Source: Lepidurus packardi | Lineage: Eukaryota > Arthropoda > Branchiopoda > Notostraca > Triopsidae | Assembly: GCA_023053545.1 (NCBI GenBank) | Contig: JAKZAN010000001.1 | Location: 5,352,565-5,416,564 of the forward strand | Direction: 5' to 3' | Length of the DNA stretch: 64,000 nucleotides | Shown here: positions 1-12,600 of the stretch, piece by piece | Position numbering within the stretch: position 1 is the first letter of the stretch | Layout of the letters: every line of letters begins with the position of its first letter | The notes under the pieces: generated by a model | Databases searched by the model: none | The model's input: the letters and a program-made list of their open reading frames with translations, nothing else | What the model was told of the DNA's origin: nothing | Made by a program: the position numbers and the translations under genes

Positions 1-29
1 CGTATCTTTTAATACGTCTTAAGCACTTT

Positions 30-175
30 CTAATCTCGTTGGCGCTTAACCAATGAGCAGAGACTTCTTGAACCCAAAACTCTATTGGTCCCTTAAAAGT
101 TTGTGTATCTGGCGTCCTTCTGTCGCGGCCCTTGAGTCGAGTACACGGAGTCCTTTTGTCGAGTCGTCCTTGTAT
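30..175 (+). repeat. Dispersed repeat, copy 1 (upstream of WDR74)
   Basis: This stretch matches the reverse complement of 53329-53490 over most of its length. Shared blocks include CTATTGGTCCCTTAA and AGTCGTCCTTGT, and a conserved left part around GTTGGCGCT. Inside it, CCAAT and ATTGG form a short inverted pair, and the right half has imperfect GTCCTT(G/T)TGTCG-like units. It ends about 100 bp before the WDR74 start codon, so it may contribute to that promoter. No coding capacity or clear target-site duplication is seen, and the element class is unknown. Confidence 0.65.
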
Positions 176-275
176 CTACCTACCACTGTTTCATTTCGCA
201 ATTCCCATTTCCCAGTTTAGCCGCTCCCAGTTTTGGTGGTTAGTATAATCGGAAAGCAGAAAACACGTGCAAAGC

Positions 276-1809
276 ATGGCTGGTCAAGATTTTAATTTGT
301 TTGTGGGATCCGAAACTGGCCTTTTAAAAGGTTAGTATGTATTAAATTAGTACCTGCCTAATAACATATTTTATCTGTTGTCAGCTAGTCTAAACTGGCT
401 TTTCTTATATCTTTTCTAGGTCTAAACGTCAATGAGCAAAAAGTGATAGCCAAGAACCTAAATAATCTTTCATACTTGGACCGCACTCAAGAAATCACTT
501 GTCTGGAATGGGGTGAACCTGACGAGTCTACCTTATTAGTAGGTCTTCGCTGCCAAAAAGTCAGGATATTCGATACAGAATTCCGAAGTTTCTCTGGCTG
601 TATTGATGTGGGAGGAGGAGAAGGTCCGTTGCAAGGTTTAGCCAAGTTTGAAAGTGCTTTGGTGACAGCAGTGGAGTCTGGTGTTGTTAAAGTCTGGAAA
701 CTCAGAGACAAACAACCGGTTGTCATCACTGCCCTCAACAATGGAGAAACACTATCACGTATGAAAGCTTCACCTGTTCGAACAGGCCTCATTGCTACAG
801 CAGGCAAAGAAAATGACTTGCAGTTATGGGACCTCAACGTCCCCGAGAAGCCTGCGTTTAGAGCCAAAAACGTAAGCTTGTGTTTTACCTAACATTATTC
901 CTTTAATTTAAAATCTGTCATTTGGCTCAGGTTCCACACGATTTCTTGGATATGAGAGTGCCAGTATGGGTCAGTGACATTGCTTTTATGCCCGAGTCGT
1001 CCAAAGTCGCTATATGCTCACGCCACGGCCATGTAAGCGCCTATTTCCTTCTCTTTGATCATTTAAAGTCATTTTCTCGTTAATTACGGGAAACTTTCTC
1101 GTTCACAGGTTCGTATGTATGACCCTTCTACTGGATCTCGAAAACCCGTCATTGACGCCAAACCTGAAGAGGAGGAATCCTGGACTTCCATATCCGCCAC
1201 CTTTAGAGAAAAGTACGATGAAAAACCTTAATTAAATCAATAAAATGTTTTCTCCTTGAAAGCGAGTTAATAATTACCTTTCATTTCTTTTGACAGTCAA
1301 TTAGTAGTAGGTAGCACTCGTGGACGAATGCTTCTCTACGATCTCCGTATGAAACGGACCATAATTGCGCTACGAGGAGCTGCTGGTGGCATTCGACAAG
1401 TTGTAGCCCATACAACTAAGCCATATGTGGTCAGTGTGGGTTTAGATCGTCACATCCGAGTTCATGACTTGAGAGACAAAAAACTGTTATCCAAGGTAGA
1501 ACAAACGTATACTATTAGACTAGGAAATGCAATTTCATGGCTTTTCAGGTGTATCTAAAATCGCGACTTAATTGCGCGCTTATGAAGTCGGATTTCACCT
1601 TCGAAGCTGTTCAAGACGATCAGCCAGAGCACAGAGTCGACGCCGAGCACGAAGCCTTGTGGAATGGTATGGCCGTGGTACAAGATAAAGTGGTGGAAGA
1701 TGAGGAAGTCAGCGAAGAAGAGGTTGAAGATGAAGAAGAAATTGTTGAAGAAGAAGTTACTGAAGAAGAGCGACCAAAAAAGAAGAAAAAACGACAGCCC
1801 ACGACCTAA
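276..1809 (+). CDS. WDR74: WDR74 (Nsa1-type) WD40 ribosome-assembly protein
   Basis: WD40 beta-propeller protein of the WDR74/Nsa1 family, a nucleolar factor that acts in 60S subunit maturation. Six exons were read: 276-330, 420-871, 931-1032, 1109-1212, 1297-1495 and 1549-1809. All have GT-AG borders and compatible phases, and they give 390 residues, close to the usual size. The N-terminus carries the family motif VGSETGLLKG, followed by WD-type blades such as VKVWKL, LQLWDLN, MLLYDLR and IRVHDLR. The C-terminal ~35 residues are a long acidic run followed by a lysine-rich patch (PKKKKKR), which would serve as a nuclear or nucleolar signal. The start codon is the first ATG of the conserved N-terminus. 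The stop is followed by AATAAA near 1829. The gene is tail-to-tail with ERO1. Confidence 0.95.
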
Positions 1810-2134
1810 TTCTGTCACATGGAGTTATGAATAAATTTGTCATCTTGTAAATCGCTTCTTTTCAATTCTTGAGAGTTTAAGCTTTAAACAAAATGTCTAC
1901 TGGTTACGTTATATTAGAAGATATATTGATATAGTTTCGCAAATCAAGCCAACCATGATTCAACGTTTCAAAATGCAGACAAAGTTTGCAATATCACTGG
2001 AAATAAGTGCCAGACCTGCTAACATTTTCCAATCGCGAGATTTCGCACAAGACTGTGAACGAAACACAAATATAAATTTGAAAAATAACTTGGCATAATT
2101 CTTGACAAAAAACTACTAAACCTAAGAGAGCAAA
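1810..2134. other. Convergent 3' intergenic region
   Basis: Lies between the stop codons of WDR74 (+) and ERO1 (-). It is AT-rich and contains a plausible WDR74 polyadenylation signal (AATAAA near 1829). No further gene was recognised; it presumably holds both 3' UTRs. Confidence 0.6.
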
Positions 2135-4174
2135 TTATTCCCAACTCTCTGCGCTTGTGGCCATTTTGAAATTTTCTAATTCATAAATACTGTCCGAGAG
2201 CCGAGCAAAGGCATTGAAAAGGGCAACAATCTCATTGCGCTGGAGCCGGAAGCGTGATTTGCGCATTGATTTGAGATCAAAACTGAGCGGATCGTCTCTC
2301 GCAAAATCGCCAGAGAACAGAATCTTCAGCGCCGTTCCCAAGCCTTGGATTTGCAGTTTACCCCAGACTTTACACTTTTCGCAGCCTACGCAATCCATAA
2401 TGCGAGAAATGTTGCGGAAATGGTGCTGGAACTCCTCCTTGAGTTTCTTGGCTTGCTTGTTGCCATCACTAAACATGCTGCTTTCATTGAAGTGCGGCCC
2501 AAATTCTTGCACATTTCGCAAAAACTGACGCACGGCCATGCGTACCTCCTTGTCTTCTTCTTCCCGACCAGTATAGAAGGGTTCTTCGAGCAAATATGGC
2601 GCAGCTTTGGCTAATGCTCGCAATTCTACCAGGTATAAAAAGTACAAATTACGTAGACGCTGAGGTCCTTCCCCATTGGTTAAGGCAGGATCAAACCGCT
2701 TCCGGAATTCTTCCACATTCGGCGCCCAAACGCCACTTGAAGGTCCCAACAACTGTGCGCCTTCCTCTAAAAATTAAAAAAACATAGAAAAAAAAATATA
2801 TTAATCTGGTTTTGCTTGGCAAAGACACAGCAGTTTAGGTATGCAACTCACGTAAGTGGAGGTACTCCGCACACAAATGGATGTTAATCGAGGTATGCAG
2901 GCCTGAAACCGCTCTATAGAAAACCCTTTTCTCCAGGCACAAATCTACAAACAACATATGCAAAATAGACGTTGTAAGCCTTCAAACTAAGAACGTTTAT
3001 AAGCAAGAAACTAGATTAAGTAAATTTAAAACCAAATATTACCTGATAAAAATCCTTCAGAAAGGCAAGTATTAATTGATAAGTATTAATTGACCTTGAT
3101 ATGATTTAAACACTATTAACGGAAAATAGATTCAAGTTTACCGCCAACATTGGTGGAATCAATATAAGGACCATAACCACGCTTCGGTTTGAAGCAGTTC
3201 TCTTCATAAATGGCCCGCCAAATACGATGAGCTGAGGGCCCATTGTAGCCTGTGTAACGCTCAGGATTAAGCAGCAAGTCCACATAAACTGCACCTTCGC
3301 CATCTAAATCGTCTGGCTCGCAAAACGAGTCTTGTTCTTGGTCATGGGCCGTCCATTTGGCAATTCCTTTTGATGCCGATTCACTAACAAGTTACGCAAT
3401 AGTTAGTAGACAAAAAAAGTCATAATTTTATGCTTAGAAATTTACCTGATGGTAGTGTTTAACGTGCCAAGGTCTTCTTTGTTATCACAACTGAGTGACG
3501 TCGACTTGGGAGGCAGCTCAGGTCCATACTTTCAAAGGAATAATTTTAATTAGTGCCTTGGGAAGGAAGGGCTATGACATCCCAAAAGGACTCACTGTGA
3601 CATTGAAGGCAGATTCATTAGCAATACTCACTATTGGACGAGGTGAAGCATCTGGCGTTTGATTAGATTTGATGCCTTCTGGAATCTGGTCTTCAGAACA
3701 AGGACTAACTGCGCAAGCGTGCATGGAACATCGGTCATCGTCAGGCCAAAATGGACAAGGTTTCCTCAGGTTGACCTGAAAGACAGTAGAGGTTATCTGA
3801 ATGATTCAGTAGGGTATGGATTAAAACGCTTACTTTGAAAAACCTGAAGTAGTCTTTGGCCATAAGACTGCGCAGCATGGGATAGATTTTAGCATTATTT
3901 AAACGATCTACATGATCCACACTGCAATCGCAGTCATCAACTTTGCCTTTTAACTATAATACAAGAAGTTTTCGTCATGAATTTCTCTTTTAGGATAGAC
4001 ATTTTTGAGAATTACATCACAAAAGCAGTGGTCGCCTGCCCCAATCGTAGTTGTTTTACTTGGTGAAAACCCAAAAGGTTTTAGGGGAGAGTGTCCAGAA
4101 AGAAATCCCACAAAGGAGAGTCCTAGCGCTAGCAAAAGTAACCAAGGTACTCGACTTGGATGCTTGCACGACAT
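2135..4174 (-). CDS. ERO1: ERO1-like ER thiol oxidase
   Basis: Flavoprotein that reoxidises protein disulfide isomerase in the ER lumen using oxygen. Exons, from the start on the minus strand: 4174-4016, 3953-3834, 3775-3632, 3528-3446, 3383-3142, a possible 12-nt microexon 3054-3043, 2944-2852 and 2766-2135. The phases agree and give 494 residues (490 without the microexon). A hydrophobic signal segment ([15 protein letters not shown]) follows the start. The shuttle-cysteine region reads [13 protein letters not shown], and the FAD-proximal active site is the CVGCEKC motif in the last exon. The family blocks [19 protein letters not shown] and [12 protein letters not shown] are also clear. The chosen ATG lies just after a splice acceptor (TTTTTCAG), so a noncoding upstream exon is expected. 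No C-terminal KDEL-type signal is present, as is usual for ERO1. Confidence 0.95.
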
Positions 4175-4925
4175 ATCTGAAAAACACAAAAGGATAAAAA
4201 ATAAATCATTAAAAAGTAAACTAGTAAACTTGCTACATCCATAAAAAAGAATACAAAATGTATACTTTATAGAATTTCTTACGGGCCGATGAACTTACTT
4301 TACTGATTGTAATGTACTGATTGTGACCCAGTTTTTAGCCCTGGAAAGTAAAGTTGGTGATAATGTTTTTCAAACGATTTGGAAGATCAAGATGTGATCT
4401 TTCCTGTTCAACTTCACTGTCTGTGTCTAATGAAGTACGCGCTGAAAGTAGACACTGTTTTATGATCCCACAAAATCCGCCAAAGACCAACGTTGATAAG
4501 CTTAGGAAAGGAAATTGCGGCAGAGTGCAATGTTTACCGATTGTTGTGTTCCATCAGTATTCCATATAACAGAAGCACGTAGACCGAGGACTCAATACTT
4601 TTCATTTTTCTATTGGTGGTTTATTATATTGACTCCGCCCCAAAAGCCTAGCAAACACAGGCTTTCAATTAATTTAAATAGCTACCTCCAGATGTCGCTG
4701 AGAATTAAAATCTCACTATTTCCTCATGCTTGTGATTTACTCACGCTTATGAAAGAAATTAAGGGCGCACGTTTTAATTTATGGCTGGAAATAGTCTTAA
4801 TCCAGTGGTTTATTTGCAAACAATGCCGGTGCTTAGCTTAGATCAATGGGAGGATAATCAAACGATTTATAAGACAAGATATCGAAAGTCACGGTTATAG
4901 ACAAGCTATCGCATGATCCCTCGAG

Positions 4926-5118
4926 CAGTGGTTCTCAAACTTTTCATTCGCGGCGCACTAACAATATCCCCAATTCACCGCGGCGCCCCTTCTATCATAT
5001 CCTGGATTCGCCGCGGCGTCCTTCAGAACATAAGTCTATCAAAGTGCTGCATCTGTGAAATTATAGGAATCTTTCGCGGCGCACCAGGGCGCCGCGGCGC
5101 ATAGTTTGAGAACCGCTG
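4926..5118. mobile_element. Non-autonomous hAT-type MITE (193 bp)
   Basis: The ends are CAGTGGTTCTCAAACT and its inverted copy AGTTTGAGAACCGCTG, with one mismatch in 16. CAGNGGTTCTCAA termini are characteristic of the hAT (Charlie-like) superfamily. The flanking 8-mers CCCTCGAG and CTCTAGAC match at 5 of 8 positions, consistent with a decayed 8-bp target-site duplication of the hAT type. The interior has several CGCGGCGC-like units and no open reading frame. It would need a transposase encoded elsewhere. Confidence 0.85.
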
Positions 5119-8100
5119 CTCTAGACCATGCGTCAGCATTCGAGCTAATGCATAGCCAAAAAAAGGAGGGAAAACGAGCTAGAAAACTATAGCGCAAAGC
5201 TCAAAACCCACGTAGATAGAATGGTGTCTCTTAGTAAAGCCATATTCAACACTTTCTGAATTGACCGGAGAGTGAATCATTTGAGAACAGTTTGCATTGA
5301 TACTTCAAGGGAATTTTCGCTTGTATGTCCATATCAGCCATGGCGGGAAGAGTACCGCCGCAAAGGGACGAAAGCAACGTGTTCTCGGCAGGACACCATA
5401 TCCACCCCAGCTAGATACATTCCAGAGATTACATTGGCAACCCGCGAGATATGAAACCACAAGCTTTTCGGAAGAGAGATATTGATTTACCCCGGCTTCA
5501 TTAGTCAAAAAGAATAGGGAATTTCCCTGTCTGCCTCGTCATTGTCGGCACCTTTTCCGGAAAAATGTTAACATTGATATATTTCTATTATGTTGGCATC
5601 TTGAGCAAAGAATGGAGTACGCCTCCCATGATGTAATGGCCCAATCTCGCGTCATTCCCTTGCTTTTACTTTGAGCAAATAAAACCAAATACGTTAGGCA
5701 AACTTTCCTTCTGCTTTTCCAATTGTAAAAAGAGGAAACAACAGCTCTTTCGAATTTAGCTAGGAGCTCTTGGAGGACAGCATTCCAAACAACAGTATAG
5801 ACTGTGCATAATTGCAATAATTAGCTCTTGACGGTGTTGTTTTTAAACCCGTATTTAAACTATGATTGATAGTCGTGTTCTGGATATAAATAATTCCTTT
5901 GTTTTACTGCTTTCCAAATTTAGCCAAATATAGGCTAATTTTCTTCATGACCTTTCCTGGTTTTTGTTTCTTTATAAATAATACAGCCCATCCTCTTTTA
6001 ATGCCAGCTATTTAACGTAACAATGGATCCAAGTTTAGACTTGTCGTTAGCATTAAAAACGTATAAACTTTCATACACTCTTAAGTCACCACTTTGTTGC
6101 AGGGTAAAAGATTAGTAATGTTGGAATAGCCTTGGGAAATACCAGCGGAATTATTTATGACCGTTCGAATCTTTTTTTTCTTTTCGTCATTCATTTTTAT
6201 GAGCGTAGTTTGTTTTTGTTGGATCACCTTTTTAGTGGGTTCTTGTTCGTTGTTCTGCTCTGGAGTGGTCTGGTGCTTTTGACATTGCAGAGTGTAACGT
6301 AAAGGTGTAGCGGGAGAGCTCTAGATCCGGTTCAAGTTTGTGCCATGGCCCTGGCATTGAAAAGCGGGTTTCCTGGAGCTGAAAAGCTGCAGGAGGACGC
6401 ATCTGGATGGCGGGATTCTTGGTGGGGTTTTGGTAATCATGCAGACAAACGAATTCCACCCTCGCTCATCTTTTCATTTATTAGCCATGCATGTGGATTG
6501 TTTTGCATAACATTTTCCTGGGTCTCCGTCCCGTTGGCCCTTCCTTTCTCCCCTTCCTTAAACTTCCCCCATAAGACGCCTGTAAGTTTACATTTTATTT
6601 GGTTGCCTTTTTCTAATTTATTATTCCGTCTTGTAAAGATGTGACAGTTTTATTGTTTCCTTACTTCAGGTCCCCTTCACCTCAAATTGAACTATTTCAT
6701 GGTAAGAGGAACCATAAGGTGGAAAATAAAATGGTAGAGGGAAGCTAATAAGTGCCTGTTAGCCGTAACGTGCCTTGACAAAATAGCATACATTTAGATT
6801 TATCTGTATCATTAATAGCTTCTAACTCGCACCATTTTCCTCTTATTTTCTTGTCTACTTGGAGGAGAAGGGGTGCTATGCTATGGCGCAAACTTTTAAC
6901 ATTCGTTAAGGAGGGAGACACCGATGGAAAAGCGTCCGCGTCCATTGCCCCGGATTCCCTCCCGCACGCCGTGGTATAGGGAAGACCAGTATATGCTTAT
7001 TATGAGTTACCTCAAACAACAAGAATTATCGCAGCGAAAAACGAAGCCAACTAGCATTACCACTCATGCAAAAGCCCAGGATGGCTTTTTTTCAGACAAG
7101 AAGCTTTATTTCCCCCGAAGCTGTAGGCGGCCTTTGGCGTTGCCCGTCCGTTCTTTTCTGCCAGGAGTGGCGCCCCAGGGCTTGTATATTTTTCGGTCCC
7201 TGGTGCTGATGTGGTGGCCTTCTAATCCGAAAGGTAAACGCTAAATGCCAGCACCAAAAAGCTTCAAAACTGGCTTCGTCGCAAAGTATGAGCGACGTCG
7301 AACATATCCCCAGAAATACCCAGGACTTTGGATCCTCTTGTTACGTAAGACACGCCTTCAGCGAGAACGAGACTGTGCTTGAGCTGTCCTGCCGAGGGAA
7401 ACATGTTTCTGTATAACACCGTATCTATACCTTTGTTGCAGGTCTAGGCCAAGCGCATGGCGTCGCTTCTATATCCCGATCCCGGACCTCTGCACTTTGA
7501 TTGCCAGTCACCTTGGTACACCTGAGCAGCGCGGACACGTTATTGCTCGGTATGCCAGCCTGCTACGCACGTGTTGGTTGAGCTAAGGAAACATCAGGAG
7601 TTGCATGAAGAGGAAATTGCCTCAAACTTGCGCCAAGGATTGAGTGAACAGAGGTTCGGCAATATTGAAGCGAAGCCGAGGTTTTATTGATCAAAGCGCT
7701 GCAGAAGAGGCGTTGGAGACAGTGACGTTACGGGGGTGACTGAATGGGACTTTGTGGATGCAGGACGTCATTCCAATGTGCAGGTATATACAGGCTTGAA
7801 ATCTTTATAGCCACATTAAACCCTCCGATTTTATAATTCTAGCCGTAATGTTGTAAGATAAGATGCTTTAAAACATACAAGAGTATATGCGTTCAAAAAG
7901 AGGGAAAACTTTTTTTTTCTTATAGTTAGGACCACCGGGGTTGATATTGTTCTTATGCTTGCACATTCTCTCCTCGCTCAAGTGCACTTCTATTAAACAT
8001 TTTCCCTATTCTTTTTATTCTTCAATGAAAAGTCGAAAAAAATTCAGAAAAACTTGTTTAGTTTTCTTTGAGGGGACAACGGTCACACTAGTTTGGAGGG

Positions 8101-9641
8101 GGCTCTTTTTTCATATTTATTTTAACTAGTATTATTGTCTTTGGGAAGTATTGTTCGTAATGATCCCCTCTTATGATTTTATATACTCACCAAAAAATGG
8201 GTATATGTATAGAAAAAAACGGATCATGTGATGTCGGGAAAAGAAAGGGCTTCCCTCTATAACGAACCTTATACATACGCCGAAACAGCACAGCACAGCA
8301 GCAAGTCACATCACACATAGCGTGGGAAAAAGGATCCCGGCTTTCCCGGTTCTTTCTCTCTCTCTCTCATCATGTCATGTCCAGAAGCTCTCCCGGCTCT
8401 ATCTCGATCTGGGACATTACCTTTATGACAACATAGACACAACGGCTCCAGCGATATTAGCCCGCCACATTGCACACAGTTCCAGGAGTCAACGATGCTT
8501 GGCTCGAGGTGTATTTGTTCAACCTATAAAACTCGTCTATGATAAATATTTTTTTCTTTCTTTTTCGGTGAGTCGCATATTTGACGTCCCTTTTTGTCAC
8601 AAGTAGCCTTCGCTCTGATAACACAAGCATTCCTCAGATGCTTTTGAAAATACTAAATTTTTGCCATCCCTTGATCCTCCCAAGACTTTTGAGGGGAATT
8701 TTTTCCGAAAGCGGAGCCAGGAAGTTGTTAGAAAGTTCAAAGGTGACGTCTGATTGTCTAGAAAAGAGACGAGGGGTCAACAAGTGATCATTAAAGGAGA
8801 GCAAGTTCCAAAGTACATACCCCGAGAAGAGTTAGTATTAGCTTGTCAGGGTTACCAAGAAAGGTACAAGAGGTTTCCGAGGTGGAGACATATAACTTCT
8901 GGAATATATGTTTTGCTTTGTATGCTAGAGGCCAGATTGGGGGCAGTTTTGGGGCTGCCAGGCAAACGCGCCAAATTGCGTCCTGGAGCTTTTGTTTTAT
9001 ATTTATAGAAGATGCTGGTGGTGCGGTGGTGGCGGTAATGACAACGGTAATGGGACTGACCCTATACCGGATACTTTCGTCTATATGCAATACACCTTCT
9101 GCTCCCGGCATCATCTTTTTGCTTGGCATGGTTTCCCAAATTTCGTTTTGCCTTGAGTGGCTGTAGGCACCCATGCCCGTTGGTTTTTAGGGGCTTTGAC
9201 AAATAACTTGTTATGACCGTTTTTAGTTTCGCCTACCTGTCTTCTTCCTCCCTTTTCCTACGTAGATTTAACCTATTGAAGGCTCTCCGTTTTGTCCCTT
9301 TTTTGTCTGGGTAAGTAATCAGCGGTTTGTCCATGCTCGCCCCCGCAACTCGCACGCGCGCTCCCCGTTTAGAGCGCAGTAATAACCACGCGTACCATTT
9401 TTGAACTTGCATACATACGTCCGGCGATTGGCTCCTTTCAATAACGCATTAGACCTTAACAGTTTGCTTTTTATGTATCTGTTGTGGTACAAATTGATGT
9501 ACAAATTGATGTTTTACTTAGTGGTGTCGCTTGTTTTCACGGTTGTGGCTTTTGTGATGTAAAAGTAACATCAATGGATGTTCTGGATGTACTGTAGGCA
9601 TGTTTATCGGCTCTTCTAACCTTCTGTCTTGTTCGAAACAG
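5119..9641. other. Long region without a recognised exon
   Basis: Several open frames of 60-106 codons occur here (for example 6345-6644 and 6924-7244 on the plus strand), but none resembles a known family. The first coding exon and promoter of the dysfusion gene should lie somewhere in this stretch or further upstream, because its bHLH exon begins at a splice acceptor and is preceded by an in-frame stop. I could not identify that exon. Confidence 0.4.
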
Positions 9642-12600
9642 CTTCGACGCGAGCAAGTCTACCAAAGGAGCGTCGAAGCTAAGGCGCGACCTCATCAATG
9701 CAGAAATTGGCCAACTCCGGGATCTGCTGCCCTTGCCCGCCTCCACGCGGCAGCGTCTCTCGCAACTGCAACTGATGGCGCTGGTCTGCGTCTATGTCCG
9801 CAAAGCGAACTACTTCCAGCAAGGTAACCAAAACAAAACACAAATTTTCCTATTTTACATATTTTCTGGTTACGAAAGCGTCTTGTAAGAATAGGTCGAA
9901 AAAGATGGAACGTCGTATTTCCCATTAGCTCCATGTTGCACGCTAAAATTAAGCATACTTTTACCTGGTTCCCACGCTTGCAATAAGACAGTGTTACCTG
10001 TACTCTGCTGCTGCTGAAGCGGCATAGCAGCACCCAGCAGCCGAGAACTTTTGGTTTGGTTGTTTTATTAGACCCTGCTAAAAAAAAGAAAAGAAATTCC
10101 ACCCAAAAAGGCAACAGTAGCTGCGAGCTAGAAGGGAAATCCCAAGTAAATGAAACAAACAAAAAGTTCACCTTGCTTGGTTCGTTACTGGCAAGTTTTG
10201 GGAAACTAGGTTGTTCTTTTTAAAAGCGGGAAATACTTATGCCTTTTTTTCTTACGGTCGTTTTTTAGCTTGATTGTTGTGGGCAGAGTGGTTGAGGGGT
10301 GGTTCATGGCTCATTTGCAGCCTTGTGCAAATGCTTCACGGATGGGATTTCCCAAGGCTTCCCGCCTACGCTTTTTTTGTGGGTTTATTTGATTTATACT
10401 GAATATTTTTACATAGAGTTCTTTCTCTTTTTTTGTTGTTAAACAGTGCTCCAAAGCTAGACAAGATAGAGCTGGGAGAAGTGGGCGTGGTCCACTTGTT
10501 AGAGCGTTACGTGTGCTATTTGATAGACATTCCTGGGAAAATTTGTGCTGCTTTTGCACCTGTGTTAGATAGCTGAAGATACGTATATTGCGTTCTTTTT
10601 TTAGCTTGAGCACACTATAGAACAGGAAATAAGTCAGCTTCCAGTTTAACTTTTTTGTTATGGATTGTTAAGGCTGATTAGGGAAGAGAAGAAAGAAGTT
10701 TTCTCATACCTCCTTTGGCATAGCATTCGTTGTATAGTTTTGGTTGCTCCAAACCGCTAGACGTTCTTGTTCGTATTTTCGGTATTTTTTAGTAACTTTT
10801 TTTATATTTATTATTTTACCTTAGGATAGTTCCTGCTTTACTGAGAAAGTCAAGTCCCTCGCTTTCTTAATAGTATCACATCACTCGATGTATGTATCCT
10901 ATAAGAATGTGTGGGAAAATGGAAAGGTATTCCAGCGATGTTTTTTTTTAATTAAAAATAGAAGAAAAGAGAGAAGCTCTTGCCAAAGGGTTTCGTAGAC
11001 TGTTGGCTGCAGTGTTTCTTTATTACTTCTAGAGAGACTCTCAGAGTTTTTTTTAATAAAAAAAACACGTTCATGGCCACGCCCCTTGAGCAATCATTAT
11101 TGGGAGCTTGGTGAATTTATCAGCCATAGGGGAGGGCATAACTCCCCCCTTCCATCGACAACAAATGTCTGGATTGTTTTGGCAAGTAAAATGTAATTGT
11201 CCAAACTTGGCTTGGTTGCGTGATAAGGGGCGCCTAGGACGCTCGAAAGGGGGCGGACACTTACGCGGCTCTATTCCCTACATAATTGTGTCTAATAAAG
11301 TAACTAGAAGCAGTAGCAGCTCACATTCATAAGTATGGGAGTTTAATAAATTAAGCCAGAGTTGGGACTTGTGTTTCTCAGCCACTTTCCCGTCGTTACT
11401 TTCTTTTTGCCAGTCTGTGAATTGTTTGGTTTGCTTTACAAACTATCGTTTAGGGTTTTGACAGCTAATTAGTCTTGGGGTTCTGCAAGGATTCAGAGTC
11501 TCATAGGTTTAAGCGTTAGAGGCGATCCAAGCGTTAAATTTTTCTTTCAAAAAAGGGGGAAAAGCAGTTGCTAAGCTTTCAAATAAATCTTTCCTCAAAT
11601 GTTAATACATCTTCCCCTTCACACCTGCACTACTGCAGTTTAATGCGAGCGTCTCGCCGTGTCTATAGTTCCTAGCGTGGTTTAATAGGACCAAGTTCTC
11701 GGAATGACAACTTGCAAGAATTTGTTTTCGAAAAGATTTTTTTCTTTTCGAGAGTTTTTTTTTTCTTTTTGAGTATTTTTTTTTGTCTCACTATATTCTT
11801 GAGCTGAGGAAAGGGGTTCAGTCAAAAGATTTTTTTGGGGAACAGGAAATTCTGATGGCTCGAGTATCAGCCTTTGTTATACTTTCGAAGCTGGTTAAAG
11901 AAGTTTTTCGAATTCCAGTTCTTCGAGGGAGGGCAGGAGTTTCATTTCCGACCACCCCCGGCCAAAACCAGAACGCTTAATCAAAGATGTAAGTTCTTGG
12001 GCTAATATGAATGTCGTTTTTTCTTCTCTGCTCATTTCGTGTAGTGTTGAAGCGAGAACAAGAATCTCTTCAGCATCAACAGCAGGCGGCAGCGGGACAG
12101 AGCAGTAGCGGCTTGCTTCTCCCATTACTACAACAGCCACAACACCAGCAGCGTGGCCACGCCCATCATATCTTCGCCAGTCCGATACCGCCGTTCGGAT
12201 TTTCAAAGGTAAAAAAATAAATAGAAAAAACGAAGAAGGATAGCGTTTTCGGTTTCCCATTTAGTTTTTCTCCTTTTCGCTTAGCTAGTTTTTCACCTTT
12301 TTAGCAGCACCTTCTTAGCTTGATTGTGTATGCCAGACAGGCCTTATAAGCGTTCGTTTTTTTGGTGATTTTTTTTTTCTTAACTTATACCTCCGCGCGG
12401 CATACACCTTAAGACAGCAACACATGCATTAACGACGCGTGTGGCGTGGTGTTGTGTGTGACAGCAGGGGGTTTTGCAGCAGGCCAGAAGGGAAATCAAT
12501 TGGGTTTGCGCCACCAAGATGAAAATTTATAAAAAGGATTTTTAAGGGTTGGCGGTCACCTTTAACCTCAACCCAGCAACATTTCATTTTCTTATTTTAT

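Noticed and set aside
1555-1818. Minus-strand Ser- or Phe-rich frames opposite the end of WDR74
   Set aside because: They are the complement of the acidic and lysine-rich WDR74 tail.
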